Made by a program: the position numbers and the translations under genes
Shown here: positions 1 through 10,947 of the stretch, piece after piece
How the letters are laid out: every line of letters starts with the position of its first letter
How positions within the stretch are numbered: the first letter of the stretch is position 1
Source of the DNA: Syncephalis plumigaleata
Lineage: Eukaryota; Zoopagomycota; Zoopagomycetes; Zoopagales; Piptocephalidaceae
Direction: 5' to 3'
NCBI GenBank assembly: GCA_025201365.1
Contig: JAIXMF010000093.1
Span: forward strand, 1 to 41,869
Length of the DNA stretch: 41,869 nt
Notes under the pieces: model-generated
Seen by the model: only the letters and a program-made list of their open reading frames with translations
Databases searched by the model: none
What the model was told of the DNA's origin: nothing

Positions 1-2893
1 TTTCTTTATCTCATCTATAGACCCGCGTTTTTACCATTATAGCTGCAATAATATGCCATAGTCATGATAATGATCACACACCACACACATGACGACATGC
101 TAGACGAGTAGTTTATTCGTCAGGTCTGTGCCATAAATGATGTATTCATTCCAGTTCTATACACGCCATTACAGTCATGCGGTGAATAGAATTGCGAATA
201 CGGCAAACCTTTTCTCCATTCCTGCATGATGGTTGTCATCATCATCATCATCATCAGTATGGGTATGACAAACCTTGACTGAGTAACCCATACGTACACA
301 CACACGCGTACAAGTTATACAAACAGTAACATGTTGCTACATTAACAATAGGCTAAGTAGAAAAGAGAGATAAGAGACATTGGTTATTGAAATGATTGAC
401 AATCAATGATGGATCACCTTACTATAATTAAATAAATGAATTACCATGTCTAGTATAATCAATGAGACATCAATTAAATGAAAGGGTGCATGCATTAATA
501 TGCAGTAGAAGAAGAAATGGAAGTGGAAATGGAAGTAGGAAAGGGAAAGGATAAATGTCATCATTGTACGTGCTCATGACTCTTTTTTTCGTCATTATAC
601 GAGATGCTCGATATTGATCCATTCTGTTATCATGACGATGACAATGACATGATGATGAATAAGGACTTATAGTAGATAGTTTATATTGCCATTCCTTTCA
701 ATTACAATAGAATAGTAGGACACAATTAATAGAACATCCATTAAGGAATCTATAGGCCTTGGAATGGTTGGGTGCATGATACACTAATATAATTGTTTTA
801 AAGTTCGTAAAACTTATGGAATGCCTGCATAGAATCTTGGCTTAAAGAAGACAAGCTCGGTCATCCACCATGTGAATGCCATTGTATCAAACGGTATAAG
901 GAAGAGAGAAGTGAGGGGAGACATAAGTCGACATGCGGTTCTACAACTAATAGAACTGCAATTACTACATGAGTAAAGAAGAAACATAGTGTATGTATCT
1001 GTTTGTTTCCCATTATAGTATAGACTGCATATACTACTGTATTCATCTGTACAACAAGCAAGGTTAGAAACATCATGAGGATCCAGTCGATCGATTAATG
1101 GGAGTTTTTTTTATAACAAGCAAGAAGCAATACACACATACATCTATCATTGGATGACCATCTAAAATGAAAGCAATGGTTAACAGCACATCCCATTATA
1201 TATTGTAATGACAATCCAATGGAGAGAGAGACCTATTACCAAAAGATTCGAGTTATGGATTAAATAGTGTATTCATGTAACAACGCACATACACACGCGA
1301 AACAGAGATTGGTGCTCATCCCTGGCCAAACACGCACAGAGAGAGAAAGAGAGAGGAGAGATAATCCAACCAAGAACTCCGCCATACAACGCATACGCAC
1401 ACACACACACACACGCGTGTCCACCTGGCATCGCGTCTTTCATTCATTCATTCATTCATTCTCTATCTGTTGCTGCTGTTCTAGTAATCCTTTTTCATTC
1501 CTCGGTTATTGATACATTCAGGGTGTCACACACACACACACACACACACACACGCGTTGTCTGCCTTGTTTTTTCTCTTTCCCTCTCTTCCTCTGCTTGG
1601 CCTGCTGACTGGCTCACCTGCCCCAACAGCTGAGGCTACCATTACTATTCCGTCCTCTTTAGTATAATAATATACTGATTATAGTTAATCTAATCTTCTA
1701 TGATTGTCAACACTATTATTATAATCATCATCATTATTAGGGCTATTACTGTCATTTAACACACACACACATCAACATCCTTTTCCCCTCCTTGAACGGT
1801 ACTTTTTTCATTTCTACTCAGTTCAATTCACCGTTGCTTTATTAATAGTTCTGCTACGCTTTCCCAGTCCGCGACCTCTCCTTGACTCTTTTCGGTACGG
1901 CAGCTTACCTGTTCTGTCACTTTTGTTTCTCTCTATTTTCTATAACTACTCCTCCTCTCTCCTTCTTACTACTACTACTACTACTATTCTTTTTCTTCTA
2001 GTGTTACTCTCTCTTTCTCTTCTACACGCAGTATGGTTTGTTATTTCAAGCTGTTTTAATTTCATCCATTTTTGCTCTTATTCTTAGCAAAGGTTAGTTA
2101 TCCTTACGCTTCTATACTCCATTCGTCTCTCTTTATTACTACTACTACTATTACTATTACTACTACTACTACACTATTACGCCTTGTTATTTCTCTTTGT
2201 CGTTTATTACTATACTGTCGTATTACACTTATTTCCTGTGTAAGCGATCCACCTACGAACTATTTCGTTTTCATCATAGGTAAGTGTCTAGATTCGTGGA
2301 TCTATAAGAGATGTGTGGTGCCTATACAGACCTATAAAGGATTGGTTGAATACCTTTCTTGTTATTGTTATTTGCGTTGACATTGTTTATATTTAACTGT
2401 ATACTAACGTGATCACCCTTTTCTCTTCTTTATTATCAAAGCGCTATTACCGTATCCTCCCCTTTTCGTGTCTAATACACCGTAATCATAAGCTATTGTT
2501 GTGGATATTGTCACTAGAATACACTAGTATTGCTTGTCCTTGTTATTAGCAAAGGGGGCACACTCGTCTAGTGGCATATACGCATACATACATACGTACA
2601 TACATACACCTATTATTGTGTAGAAGTATTTTGTGTGTGTGTGTGTTTGTGTGTGTATGCATGAGTTGAGTTGAGTGAGTGTTTACCCTACTCGTTGTAC
2701 TTCACTAGTCTCACTATAGTTCGCTTCTTTTTCTTTCCTCTTCACCATCATCACTTATTCTACTAGTATTATTACCACATACACCGCTTCTACTATTACC
2801 TCTACCTCTACTACTCACTAGTACCATTATTACTACTCTTATTATTACTATTACTATTATTACAACCACTATTATTACTATTACCGATACATC
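1..2893. other. Intergenic region with microsatellites and a pyrimidine-rich leader
   Basis: I see no gene with coding character in this stretch; the short open frames are low-complexity and lack splice or family support. The first 1.2 kb is AT-rich. From about 1400 to 2890 the plus strand is strongly pyrimidine-rich and contains a CATT run (about 1440-1462), a CA run (about 1525-1553), ACT/TAC trinucleotide runs (about 1970-1986, 2140-2172 and 2820-2885) and a GT run (about 2632-2656). This is probably the promoter and 5' leader of the gene starting at 2894. Confidence 0.6.
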
Positions 2894-4253
2894 ATGTCTG
2901 CCACCGTCTCTACTATTTATTCAACAGCCTCTAATAACAACTCACTGTCCAATATGACTACAACTGCTGAAGCGTCAGCTCGTCCTCGGAGAAATCTGCA
3001 TCGTCGGGTAAGTAGCATAATTTATGCCGTATATGCGGTGTTGTGTGTGTGTGTGTGTGTGAATAGGAATGGTGGTTTCCTTTGCCAAGAAATGAATACA
3101 CTGGTGTATTAATCATGGTCAATATATATATATTTATAGACACGCTCTACAAACTCCGTCGATCCAACTCTACTAGCCGAACTACGTGCTAGTAAAGAAG
3201 CACCCAAGGATTTCTTTAGCGAATTGAACAGTAAACGAGTAAGTGCTTTTTGAATACTATCCGATATGATCTCATTATTAATAATGAATTGTCTCTATGA
3301 TGATGATGGTGTACATTTAGGCTTCTGTAGTTTCTCTACCAGCACTTCCCAATGGACGACGTTCGTTGGACGAACGACCACATCGGTTACCATCGGATGT
3401 GTTATCGAATGAGAAACCCAATAAGCAGCTAATGCTGGACTATCAGTTTAATAAGACAACGACGACAACGACAACAAGAACAAGAACTGCTAACAATAAT
3501 AATAATACGACGACGACTGACGCGTCTTCTAGAGGCATGATGTTAATAGCTCCCGCACAATCATCTGTCCTATCACCGCCCTTGTCTCTTACATCAGCTG
3601 CTACAGCACCCGCTGTATCGGATATCGACGGTGCAGCATTGCCTCCTACTTCACTACGTCTACCGCCAGCCATACCTAATCGACCACTTACTCGACTACC
3701 GCTACGTGGACGTAAACTACGTCTCGATCCCATCAACAATTGCGTACGTCTCAATAACATTGAAGGTGAGATCCGTTTACGATCACCCGTCATGGAAGTA
3801 GACGAGTCGGATTTGGAGGACGAGTTCAGTACGTATAACGAAAGTATGGCACCCACCGATGAAGTGTGCAGTCTCGGCAGCAGTAATAGTCAGCGTAGTA
3901 GTCGCGACAGCAGCATGCTACCCTCACCCTCTCCATCTCAACCCTATCTGCCAATATGTCCACCGATATCACATCCGCCTATGGCACACCACCACAGCAA
4001 TGATAGGGAGGAGATGATCGGTATTCCTGTAAAAGAGGAGGATCTATCGCTAAAGGGTATTGGCATCGGTATTGGTATCGAGATAGACACGTCAAACTAC
4101 GACACAATGAACAAAAGGGTGGCAATCGAGGAATCCCCTGCTACTGTTGCCACCACCACTGTAGATTATCGTAAAACACAAGTGATCGAACGACCCACCC
4201 GTTCATCAGGCGGACTACGATGGGATATCTGGCGATTATGCTGGCAAGCATAG
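2894..4253 (+). CDS. Unrecognised protein, 381 aa, three exons
   Basis: Three exons join in frame: 2894-3007, 3140-3238 and 3321-4253. Donors are GTAAGT-like; acceptors are TTTATAG and CATTTAG. The ATG at 2894 is the first in frame and follows a long pyrimidine-rich leader. The protein is hydrophilic and mostly disordered-looking. It has a basic N-terminal segment (RPRRNLHRR), a short motif EAPKDFFSEL, Thr and Asn runs near residue 110, a proline/arginine-rich segment (PPAIPNRPLTRLPLRGRKLRLDP, not quoted further), an acidic stretch EVDESDLEDEF, and a Gly-Ile dipeptide repeat (GIGIGIGIEID). It ends with a tryptophan-rich tail (LRWDIWRLCWQA). I see no membrane segment or catalytic motif. The composition would suit a regulatory or scaffold protein, but that is only inference. 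Confidence 0.7.
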
Positions 4254-5646
4254 TATATCTCCACACACACTATATTCCCTTTTTATTCTATTTACTGTAA
4301 CTTTTTTTGATTTTACTGCGTGTCCTAGTTCATATGCGTATGTATACGTGTATATGACTCCTTTGTCTTTACTCTCTCTCTCTCTCTCTTATACTACTAT
4401 CATTGTCGTTGTATGTGGCTATATAGCTCTATAGAGTTAATACTACTATACTCTATGATTATTTACACGCCCAATCCATGATAGCTCATTATCATTTGAG
4501 CTTTCTTTTTCTTTCTCTTTCCTCTCTTCTCTCTTTCCTTTCTCCTATGGGCTTGTTTATCGATCATTCTGTGTGAATTCCATCTCTACTCTTTGCAATG
4601 TTGAAATGTTTTTTCTCATTTTTAATGGCTTCTGTCACGGTTAGAGTAGCCATTCCTATATTCCTATATATCCTAGAGTGTTAGCAAAGTTCGTTTTGTT
4701 TGTTCGTTCGTCCATTCATTCGCTCCTTCGTTCGTTTCATTTCTGTGCTTCTCCTTTACTCATCGTAATTCAGCATTTCCTTGTCCTTCTATTTCCTTCC
4801 TGTTCGTAATTCTACTCATATCTGTGTCTCTATTATCTACTATCCATTGACTATCTATATATCCACTATATCCACTATATCTCTATATCTATATTGGCGA
4901 TTCCAAAAAGTACCTTACATTAATAAGGTCCTAGCTTTCTAAAAAATAATAATATACTAATGGCTTGATGCCAACAAGCGTTGTTGTTACATCTAGTTAT
5001 CGTATCAATACGAATCAACCAAAAAAATATCACTCACTATCCATCCATCTATCTAACTAATATATGCCACTGATTGTATATTTATATGCTGTATATGCAT
5101 ACACATGTACACACACACACGTGTGCATGCGTGTTCAATTCAGTTATAATGCTTCAGTATGTGCTATGAATAGATTGTAACAATGATACGATGTGATCAT
5201 TTTCGTTATTATCATCATCATCATCATTAGATTATCCTTAATAAACACCATCTATAGAAGCTTCACTATGAAATAATCGATTCAACTCTTTGTGACACAC
5301 GTATAGTACACTATACAAAGAAGCTTACTACCAGTCAAGTTACTTATGCATCATAGAATCATACCACAAAGTTAAATCTCAGATCTGAATACCGTCATTT
5401 GATTCATTAGCTGGATTGGTCTGATGTACTATTTAAGTAAACGTGCATCGGTAATCTACTACTACTTTTAGAGTGTAATTTGTTTGATAGTCACATGGCA
5501 CTATGGCTAAAACCGTATCTCTAGAATTCTACTACTTAAACCGCTTGCTAGATGCTTTTTCTCTTTCTAGATAGTCTTTTCTTTTCGTTTTTCGCTCTCT
5601 CTCCCTCGTTCTTCCGTGGTAGATCCTCGTCTCTTCATCGTCATCC
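4254..5646. other. Intergenic, partly pyrimidine-rich
   Basis: I see no supported gene. The stretch contains a TC run (about 4372-4388), long CT-rich tracts (4500-4560 and 4690-4830) with repeated TTCGTTCG/ATTCATTC words, a CATC run near 5214-5228, and CA/GT-rich sequence near 5110. Confidence 0.55.
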
Positions 5647-6059
5647 ATGTTGATCAGTATTGCTCGTCAATCTTGTCAGTATCATGACACTTGTCATGGT
5701 CTCTTCTTCCGTATCATTTCTATTGCAGTTATACTGGTTATAACTATGCATACAAATGTTACTGAGGCCATTTCCGGTAGAGCGGATGGTAATGTCTATA
5801 AATGATAATAGTTGTAGAAGCAATCTAATCTCTCTCATATTCATACTATATACATCTAGGCTATATGATGGACAGTTCATTCCTTACCTTTTCCAATGAA
5901 GTCATACAGAAATTACGCGATGCAGGATTGACTATCGTGAAATGGGAGCATAAGACTGCTTATCTTGGACTGGCCAATGCTCAATGGTTGGGCCAAAATG
6001 CATTTATGAATAGCGCATTCTCCCTTATGATAGAGTTGCCAAGAGTGGTGCACCCATAG
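5647..6059 (+). CDS. Small hypothetical membrane or secreted protein, 113 aa
   Basis: Two exons, 5647-5788 and 5860-6059, join in frame across an intron with a GTAATG donor and an ACATCTAG acceptor. Without splicing, the first exon meets a stop just after the donor. The N-terminal half carries a hydrophobic segment at about residues 20-33 (FFRIISIAVILVITM) that could be a signal anchor. The rest is soluble-looking (VIQKLRDAGLTIVKWEHKT). An AATAAA-like signal (TAATAAAG) lies about 180 nt downstream. I recognise no family. The model rests only on frame continuity and splice motifs, so a chance pairing is possible. Confidence 0.45.
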
Positions 6060-6381
6060 GCAGGAACAATGTGCAGCATCCACTTTATAGGTTCTCGCAT
6101 AACAATGGCGTATGCTTTGTTTACACGCATGTTGGCGAGTTACGGACACTAAAGAAAGCAATACAGATCATTTACAGTTGTAACAGTGATGTTCCCCTGC
6201 TTCTTCTCATTTCTTCTCATTTCTAATGAGATTACGATAATAAAGTATTCTACACTTTGAATAAAGCTGTATTAGTCAATCTCTACCAATGTACAAGAAT
6301 CAAGTTTATTACTTCCTATATACTATTTTATATATATACAAGAAGCAGAGATAACTATCCTATAAATAATACACGAATGAA
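6060..6381. other. Convergent intergenic gap
   Basis: This 320-bp gap separates the 3' end of the small plus-strand gene from the 3' end of the GCP2-like minus-strand gene. It is AT-rich and includes TAATAAAG (about 6239) and GAATAAAG (about 6260) on the plus strand, which may serve as polyadenylation signals. I see nothing else in it. Confidence 0.5.
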
Positions 6382-9300
6382 CTAGCGACGATGATTACTT
6401 TTACGATAGTGTTCGTTAAAGTCCAATCGAAAGGCCAGCGATTTAAAGTTCATATCAGGATGATCGGCCAATACATTAATTAACTTTGTAGCTTGTGTCT
6501 AATTGTAACAATAATGAGTATGAGTTATTTCTAGTCATTAATAGTAGTAATCACCTTGTATTCCTTCATAATACTATCCAACTGTTGACGTAATGGTGGC
6601 AATATCGTGGTGATAAATGTGGCAATCGCGTCATCATCTGCTTCATCCGCTGTTTGAATTCCCCATTCACCGCGTTTGGCTCGTTCCGTTGCTGTTTGAC
6701 GTACTGTCTTGCGACGTGTCACCGCTGACCATGCCTCTTCGTAGATACGATCCTAGTAATGAGCGTGTTAGTCATTGATCTATACTTGACCATCTCTCGA
6801 CTTACCTGCACTTGACATGAATCTAGGATTAAATTGAATATATTCCTTAGTTCTTGCATAAGATTCTAAACAAATCATGTCAATAGAATGTTATAACTGT
6901 CATTACTATTAGTTTCATACTTGTGAAGGCGAGACAGCCAATAGTGCCTTGTTTGTAATATTCGTTAAATATCGATCGTGTGCCTGTATCAATAAATCGA
7001 GATCATCTGCCTTTTCCTTAATAAATTTGTGCAACTCCTCCCATGAACACTCTAGCACCTAATCATATATACATTAACTAATATGCTCATTCTTCAGTTC
7101 GAATATGACCACTTGCCTCGAATAGAATGTAATACTGTAGTTGATAGATGAAATGCACCATTTCACTGCATTGAATATTACAGTATCTCAACTCTTTCTC
7201 AAGTTCTATATTGTACACACACAACTATAGCGATGAGTGTACTTCATTGGTGCAATGTTAGATGGCTTACCTTCAGCTTGTCTTAGTGTATGCACACTAG
7301 TCATTTGACGACGCCATCCATTGGATAGTGTGTGCTCGACACGTTTCAATTTCCATAGGAACTGGAATAGCTGTCGATATTGATCCATCGCTGATCGTTT
7401 AAACACAGTGGTGATCGGTTGCTCTACCGTGTACTCTAGACTGAATACATCCCAACCGGAATCACCAGGTGACACCTACATAATCATGCACATTAGAATC
7501 ATACTGCCAATAGTAGTAACTAACTAATTAGTTATACATACCTCCAATGCTTTGACATCTAGTCGTCGTTTAATATCGGGATCTTCATATTGTACATTCG
7601 AGGAACGAATAGCCGTTTCAAGTGTCGAGGTGAGATTATGACGGAATACCATACTGGCTGGTTTAGATAATGATGGACTAAATATTCATTAAGTAAAGTG
7701 TTATACGAATATTGACCCAAGTCAATTAGTGACATGCTTACCCTAGTGCATCCATTAAATGTTGAACAAATTCACCCTGACCCAATAGAAGGAATCGCTT
7801 AATGGCCTCGATATGATCAATAACTCGATAGCGAGTGTATAACGTGTCAAGTAAACGACGACTAGTCTCACGGTAAACAGTATCGATAGATGTCTCCAAT
7901 CCTTCCAGATCACTATATCGTAATACTAACATAGATAGATATATATACATTATTAATCAAAAGCAACAAACGAATAAAACGAATAACTTACTAGATCGCG
8001 TATCTTGATAACGTTGTGTGACCCATTCACTATCATTGCAGTTATAACGAATAAAATTTAGAGATTTGCCCACCGAATAAATCTAATATCATATAGATTA
8101 TCTTAGTATTTACTTCTATTCATTAAAGGGTGTGTATTACCTTATGAGCCAGTGAACTATGAATAAATCCGGGTATCATACTCGATTGTATGGTGTATCG
8201 ATCTCGCCATATGTCAACCTCACCATCATCGGTTATTGCCTCATTGCATATGACAAAGAACTCTTGATGAGGATCCTCCAGTTCTCCCTCGTATATCCAA
8301 CGTTGTAACATCTCGTAGAATGGTCGGGATACCTAGTCATTCATAGATAATTAATCTACATGTACATGTAGTAGGGCACACACACACACTACTATTCCTC
8401 ATTCCTCACGGATACACTTACCTCCTCCAAGGTTTCCTCTACAAATTGTCGAATAAATGGATCACCATGATCAGAGTAGGCATGAATCTGCGAGACTAAT
8501 GCGCCACCCTTTTGATCTATCATTTCATAATAAATGACCAGTCAATATCCTGCTTTGATAGTATAGACTAACAACATGGCATGATCCACTCACCTGCACA
8601 ACAGTCTACCATGACATTCATTAAACGTAGTTTACGTATAAAATCTTGTGTCCATATAACAATACTGCGTAGGGTAAGCGTATCGTCATTCGATGTTATC
8701 TCACCATTCTCTGCTGCATCTTTATTGATATGCGTGTCTAGAATGGCGAGAAATCGAAAGTAATCCGACAATTGCCGTTGCATAGCAGAACAGAAACTCT
8801 AATACGTAATAACAATAGGATTATTGCTAGTTAGTATCAAATAGATACACATGTATGCATACATGTATATGATATACTACACCTTACCTGACCCACTAAA
8901 CCATAGTTAATATCATTCGATTTAACCTCTACGAAACGATGAATATTCGCGTAGAGCATGCCTAATTCCGTGATTTGATGCACTAAACGACGTACAGATC
9001 GACTCACGGATATCTACAAGATAGTAATAGTAATCATGTTAGATATTCGTTATTGTCATTAGTACTCAATAACTGTTCAGTAAATGATTGTTCATTACAT
9101 TGGCATCAATGGCATAAGCATTTAGTCGTGGATCATATTTAACATAGTTGCCATCAATATCTTGGAATGCATAGAGAACATCGCGTAGTATAGTCATTTC
9201 AGATAGTTCATGTCGTGCTAAATAGATGTCAATCATTGTCTCATTCGATTAGTGAATGGTAAGATTACTAATAATGCTAATAGATAACAACATACCACGA

Positions 9301-10201
9301 CGCATTAATTGGAATTGTGGTTCTGCATTCGATGCTGTTGCAGGCATATCAACATTTCTAACAGATGGACGATGGGTGTCACGTTCGTATCGTTTACTAT
9401 GCGGTACTACTAATTGTTCAGATCTCGATGGTATAACGGATGGCATCTCAAATGCGTTATCCTGAAATGTAAACAAACAAACAGGCATGAATCAATGAGA
9501 ATGTACAAGGAGGGAGGAATAGTGCACTTACACTAGCATAGATAAATCCAGTCATGTCAATACTACCATGACTCGTATTAAGATCACTGGTGGCATAGAG
9601 TAAATAGAGTATGGCCCATGTATTGGATAATGCCGTCTAGTAAATAATAATGAATTAATAAAGTGTATTACTATCATAAACGTAAATAATAAACCTACTT
9701 GTTTAGAAAGTTGACTCAATAACGTGCTCAACTGTAACACTTTGGCACTTGATCTATTCTGTCGCATTACTAGTAATAATCGTGTACATGATTCATTATT
9801 AGCTAGTGTTTTCTACTACTAGTGGCTATAACACCCATGTACCTTTCTTCTTTATCGATTCGATAATTCGCGATTCATCCCTTATCGATGGTTCTGCAAG
9901 TCGACTAGATACTTTTGTTACTGGTTACTGAGCATAGCAACTACCGTATATATATATGTAGATATACATATACGGTATAGTCATCCTACACCGCTTACCT
10001 ATTCAATATGCGAAAACAATACTGGAGTAGTGCTTGTCGACGTGTCTCGTTGACGTGTTCATCCGTAGAATGGAATCCGGCGTGTTTAACAAGTTCACGA
10101 TTCACTAGTCCTGCAAGATCCTTATAGAGTGCATCAACAATAGTAGTACTACTGCCATTACTAGTGTTGCCACTGCTATTGATGTTATGTAGCCTATCCA
10201 T
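6382..10201 (-). CDS. Gamma-tubulin complex component 2 (Spc97/GCP2 family), 853 aa, 19 exons
   Basis: Subunit of the gamma-tubulin small complex that nucleates microtubules at spindle pole bodies. Nineteen exons join without a frame break: 10201-9999, 9904-9843, 9769-9699, 9636-9532, 9461-9296, 9217-9099, 9013-8888, 8798-8594, 8516-8422, 8332-8141, 8082-7992, 7925-7742, 7677-7542, 7475-7271, 7205-7117, 7058-6921, 6865-6806, 6752-6555 and 6498-6382. Family hallmarks include LYAFQDIDGNYVKYDPR, then ITELGMLYANIHRFVE, YGLVGQSFCSAMQRQLSDY, FIRYNCNDSEWV, and in the C-terminal gamma-tubulin-binding half GWDVFSLEYTVEQPI with FQFLWKLKRVEH. Length matches the family (yeast Spc97 is about 820 aa, human GCP2 about 900). 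The intron after exon 15 uses a GC donor (GCAAGT). A longer in-frame start exists upstream, but the ATG at 10201 fits better. Assignment to GCP2 rather than GCP3 rests on my recollection of conserved motifs. Confidence 0.88.
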
Positions 10202-10947
10202 TACGATAGTAGAGAGTAAGTGTCGTTTAGTAGTTACTTGACTAATTAAACACGAGAGAAAGGAGAGCACAATATACACGGTTTTTCCAACCGATTAACA
10301 ATGTTATCCTTTAACTTTTGTTTTTATTAATATTTACCTCTCTCTTTCCTCTTTCACACTTGACTACGTCCTCCATAATCACTTGTATGTGTATCGAATC
10401 GTGTTCTCACCAATCCCATTGCTCGCTGTTGTCATCACTCGATTCCATGCTGTTGTATCATGTAAGCATTAAAGTATAGGAACGTAGACGTTGTCTTTGT
10501 TCCTAGCAATACAGCAACACTAGACATAGTTATGACAGGTTGTAATCCAAGTGTAATGACAATATGTAGGAAGCATAGTTCTAAGGATGCTGACATATGT
10601 GATGAAATAGCACTCGTGTAATCAATATTCGATGACCTCACTCGATATACAATGCTCATTCATGGCACACGATAAGTAATAAGCATAGCTGGAGTAGAAG
10701 AAAGAATCGAACGATGAATAGAGTAGAAGAATGCCCTATAGCATTACATATTTATTCAATCAATGAACCAGCCATTAGTGGATAATTATGTAATAGGACC
10801 ATGGATGAATAGACGTAAGGGACTTGTAGATATATTTCTTGATCCAAGGAATAATGACTTGAATAGCGTGGACACAAAAGGGTCTTGCACCAATACATTC
10901 TTGACTTGAATACCTATAATATCTACTTGATGATGTCCTTGTCTTGT
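10202..10947. other. Intergenic: promoter of the GCP2-like gene and 3' flank of the microexon gene
   Basis: Both neighbours are on the minus strand. Their flanks share this stretch: the upstream region of the GCP2-like gene and the 3' end of the microexon gene. A short open frame at 10435-10659 (-) has no family or splice support. I see no other feature. Confidence 0.5.

Noticed and set aside
10435-10659. Minus-strand open frame between the GCP2-like gene and the microexon gene
   Set aside because: It is short, has no motif and no splice continuity, and lies in the expected promoter/3' flank.
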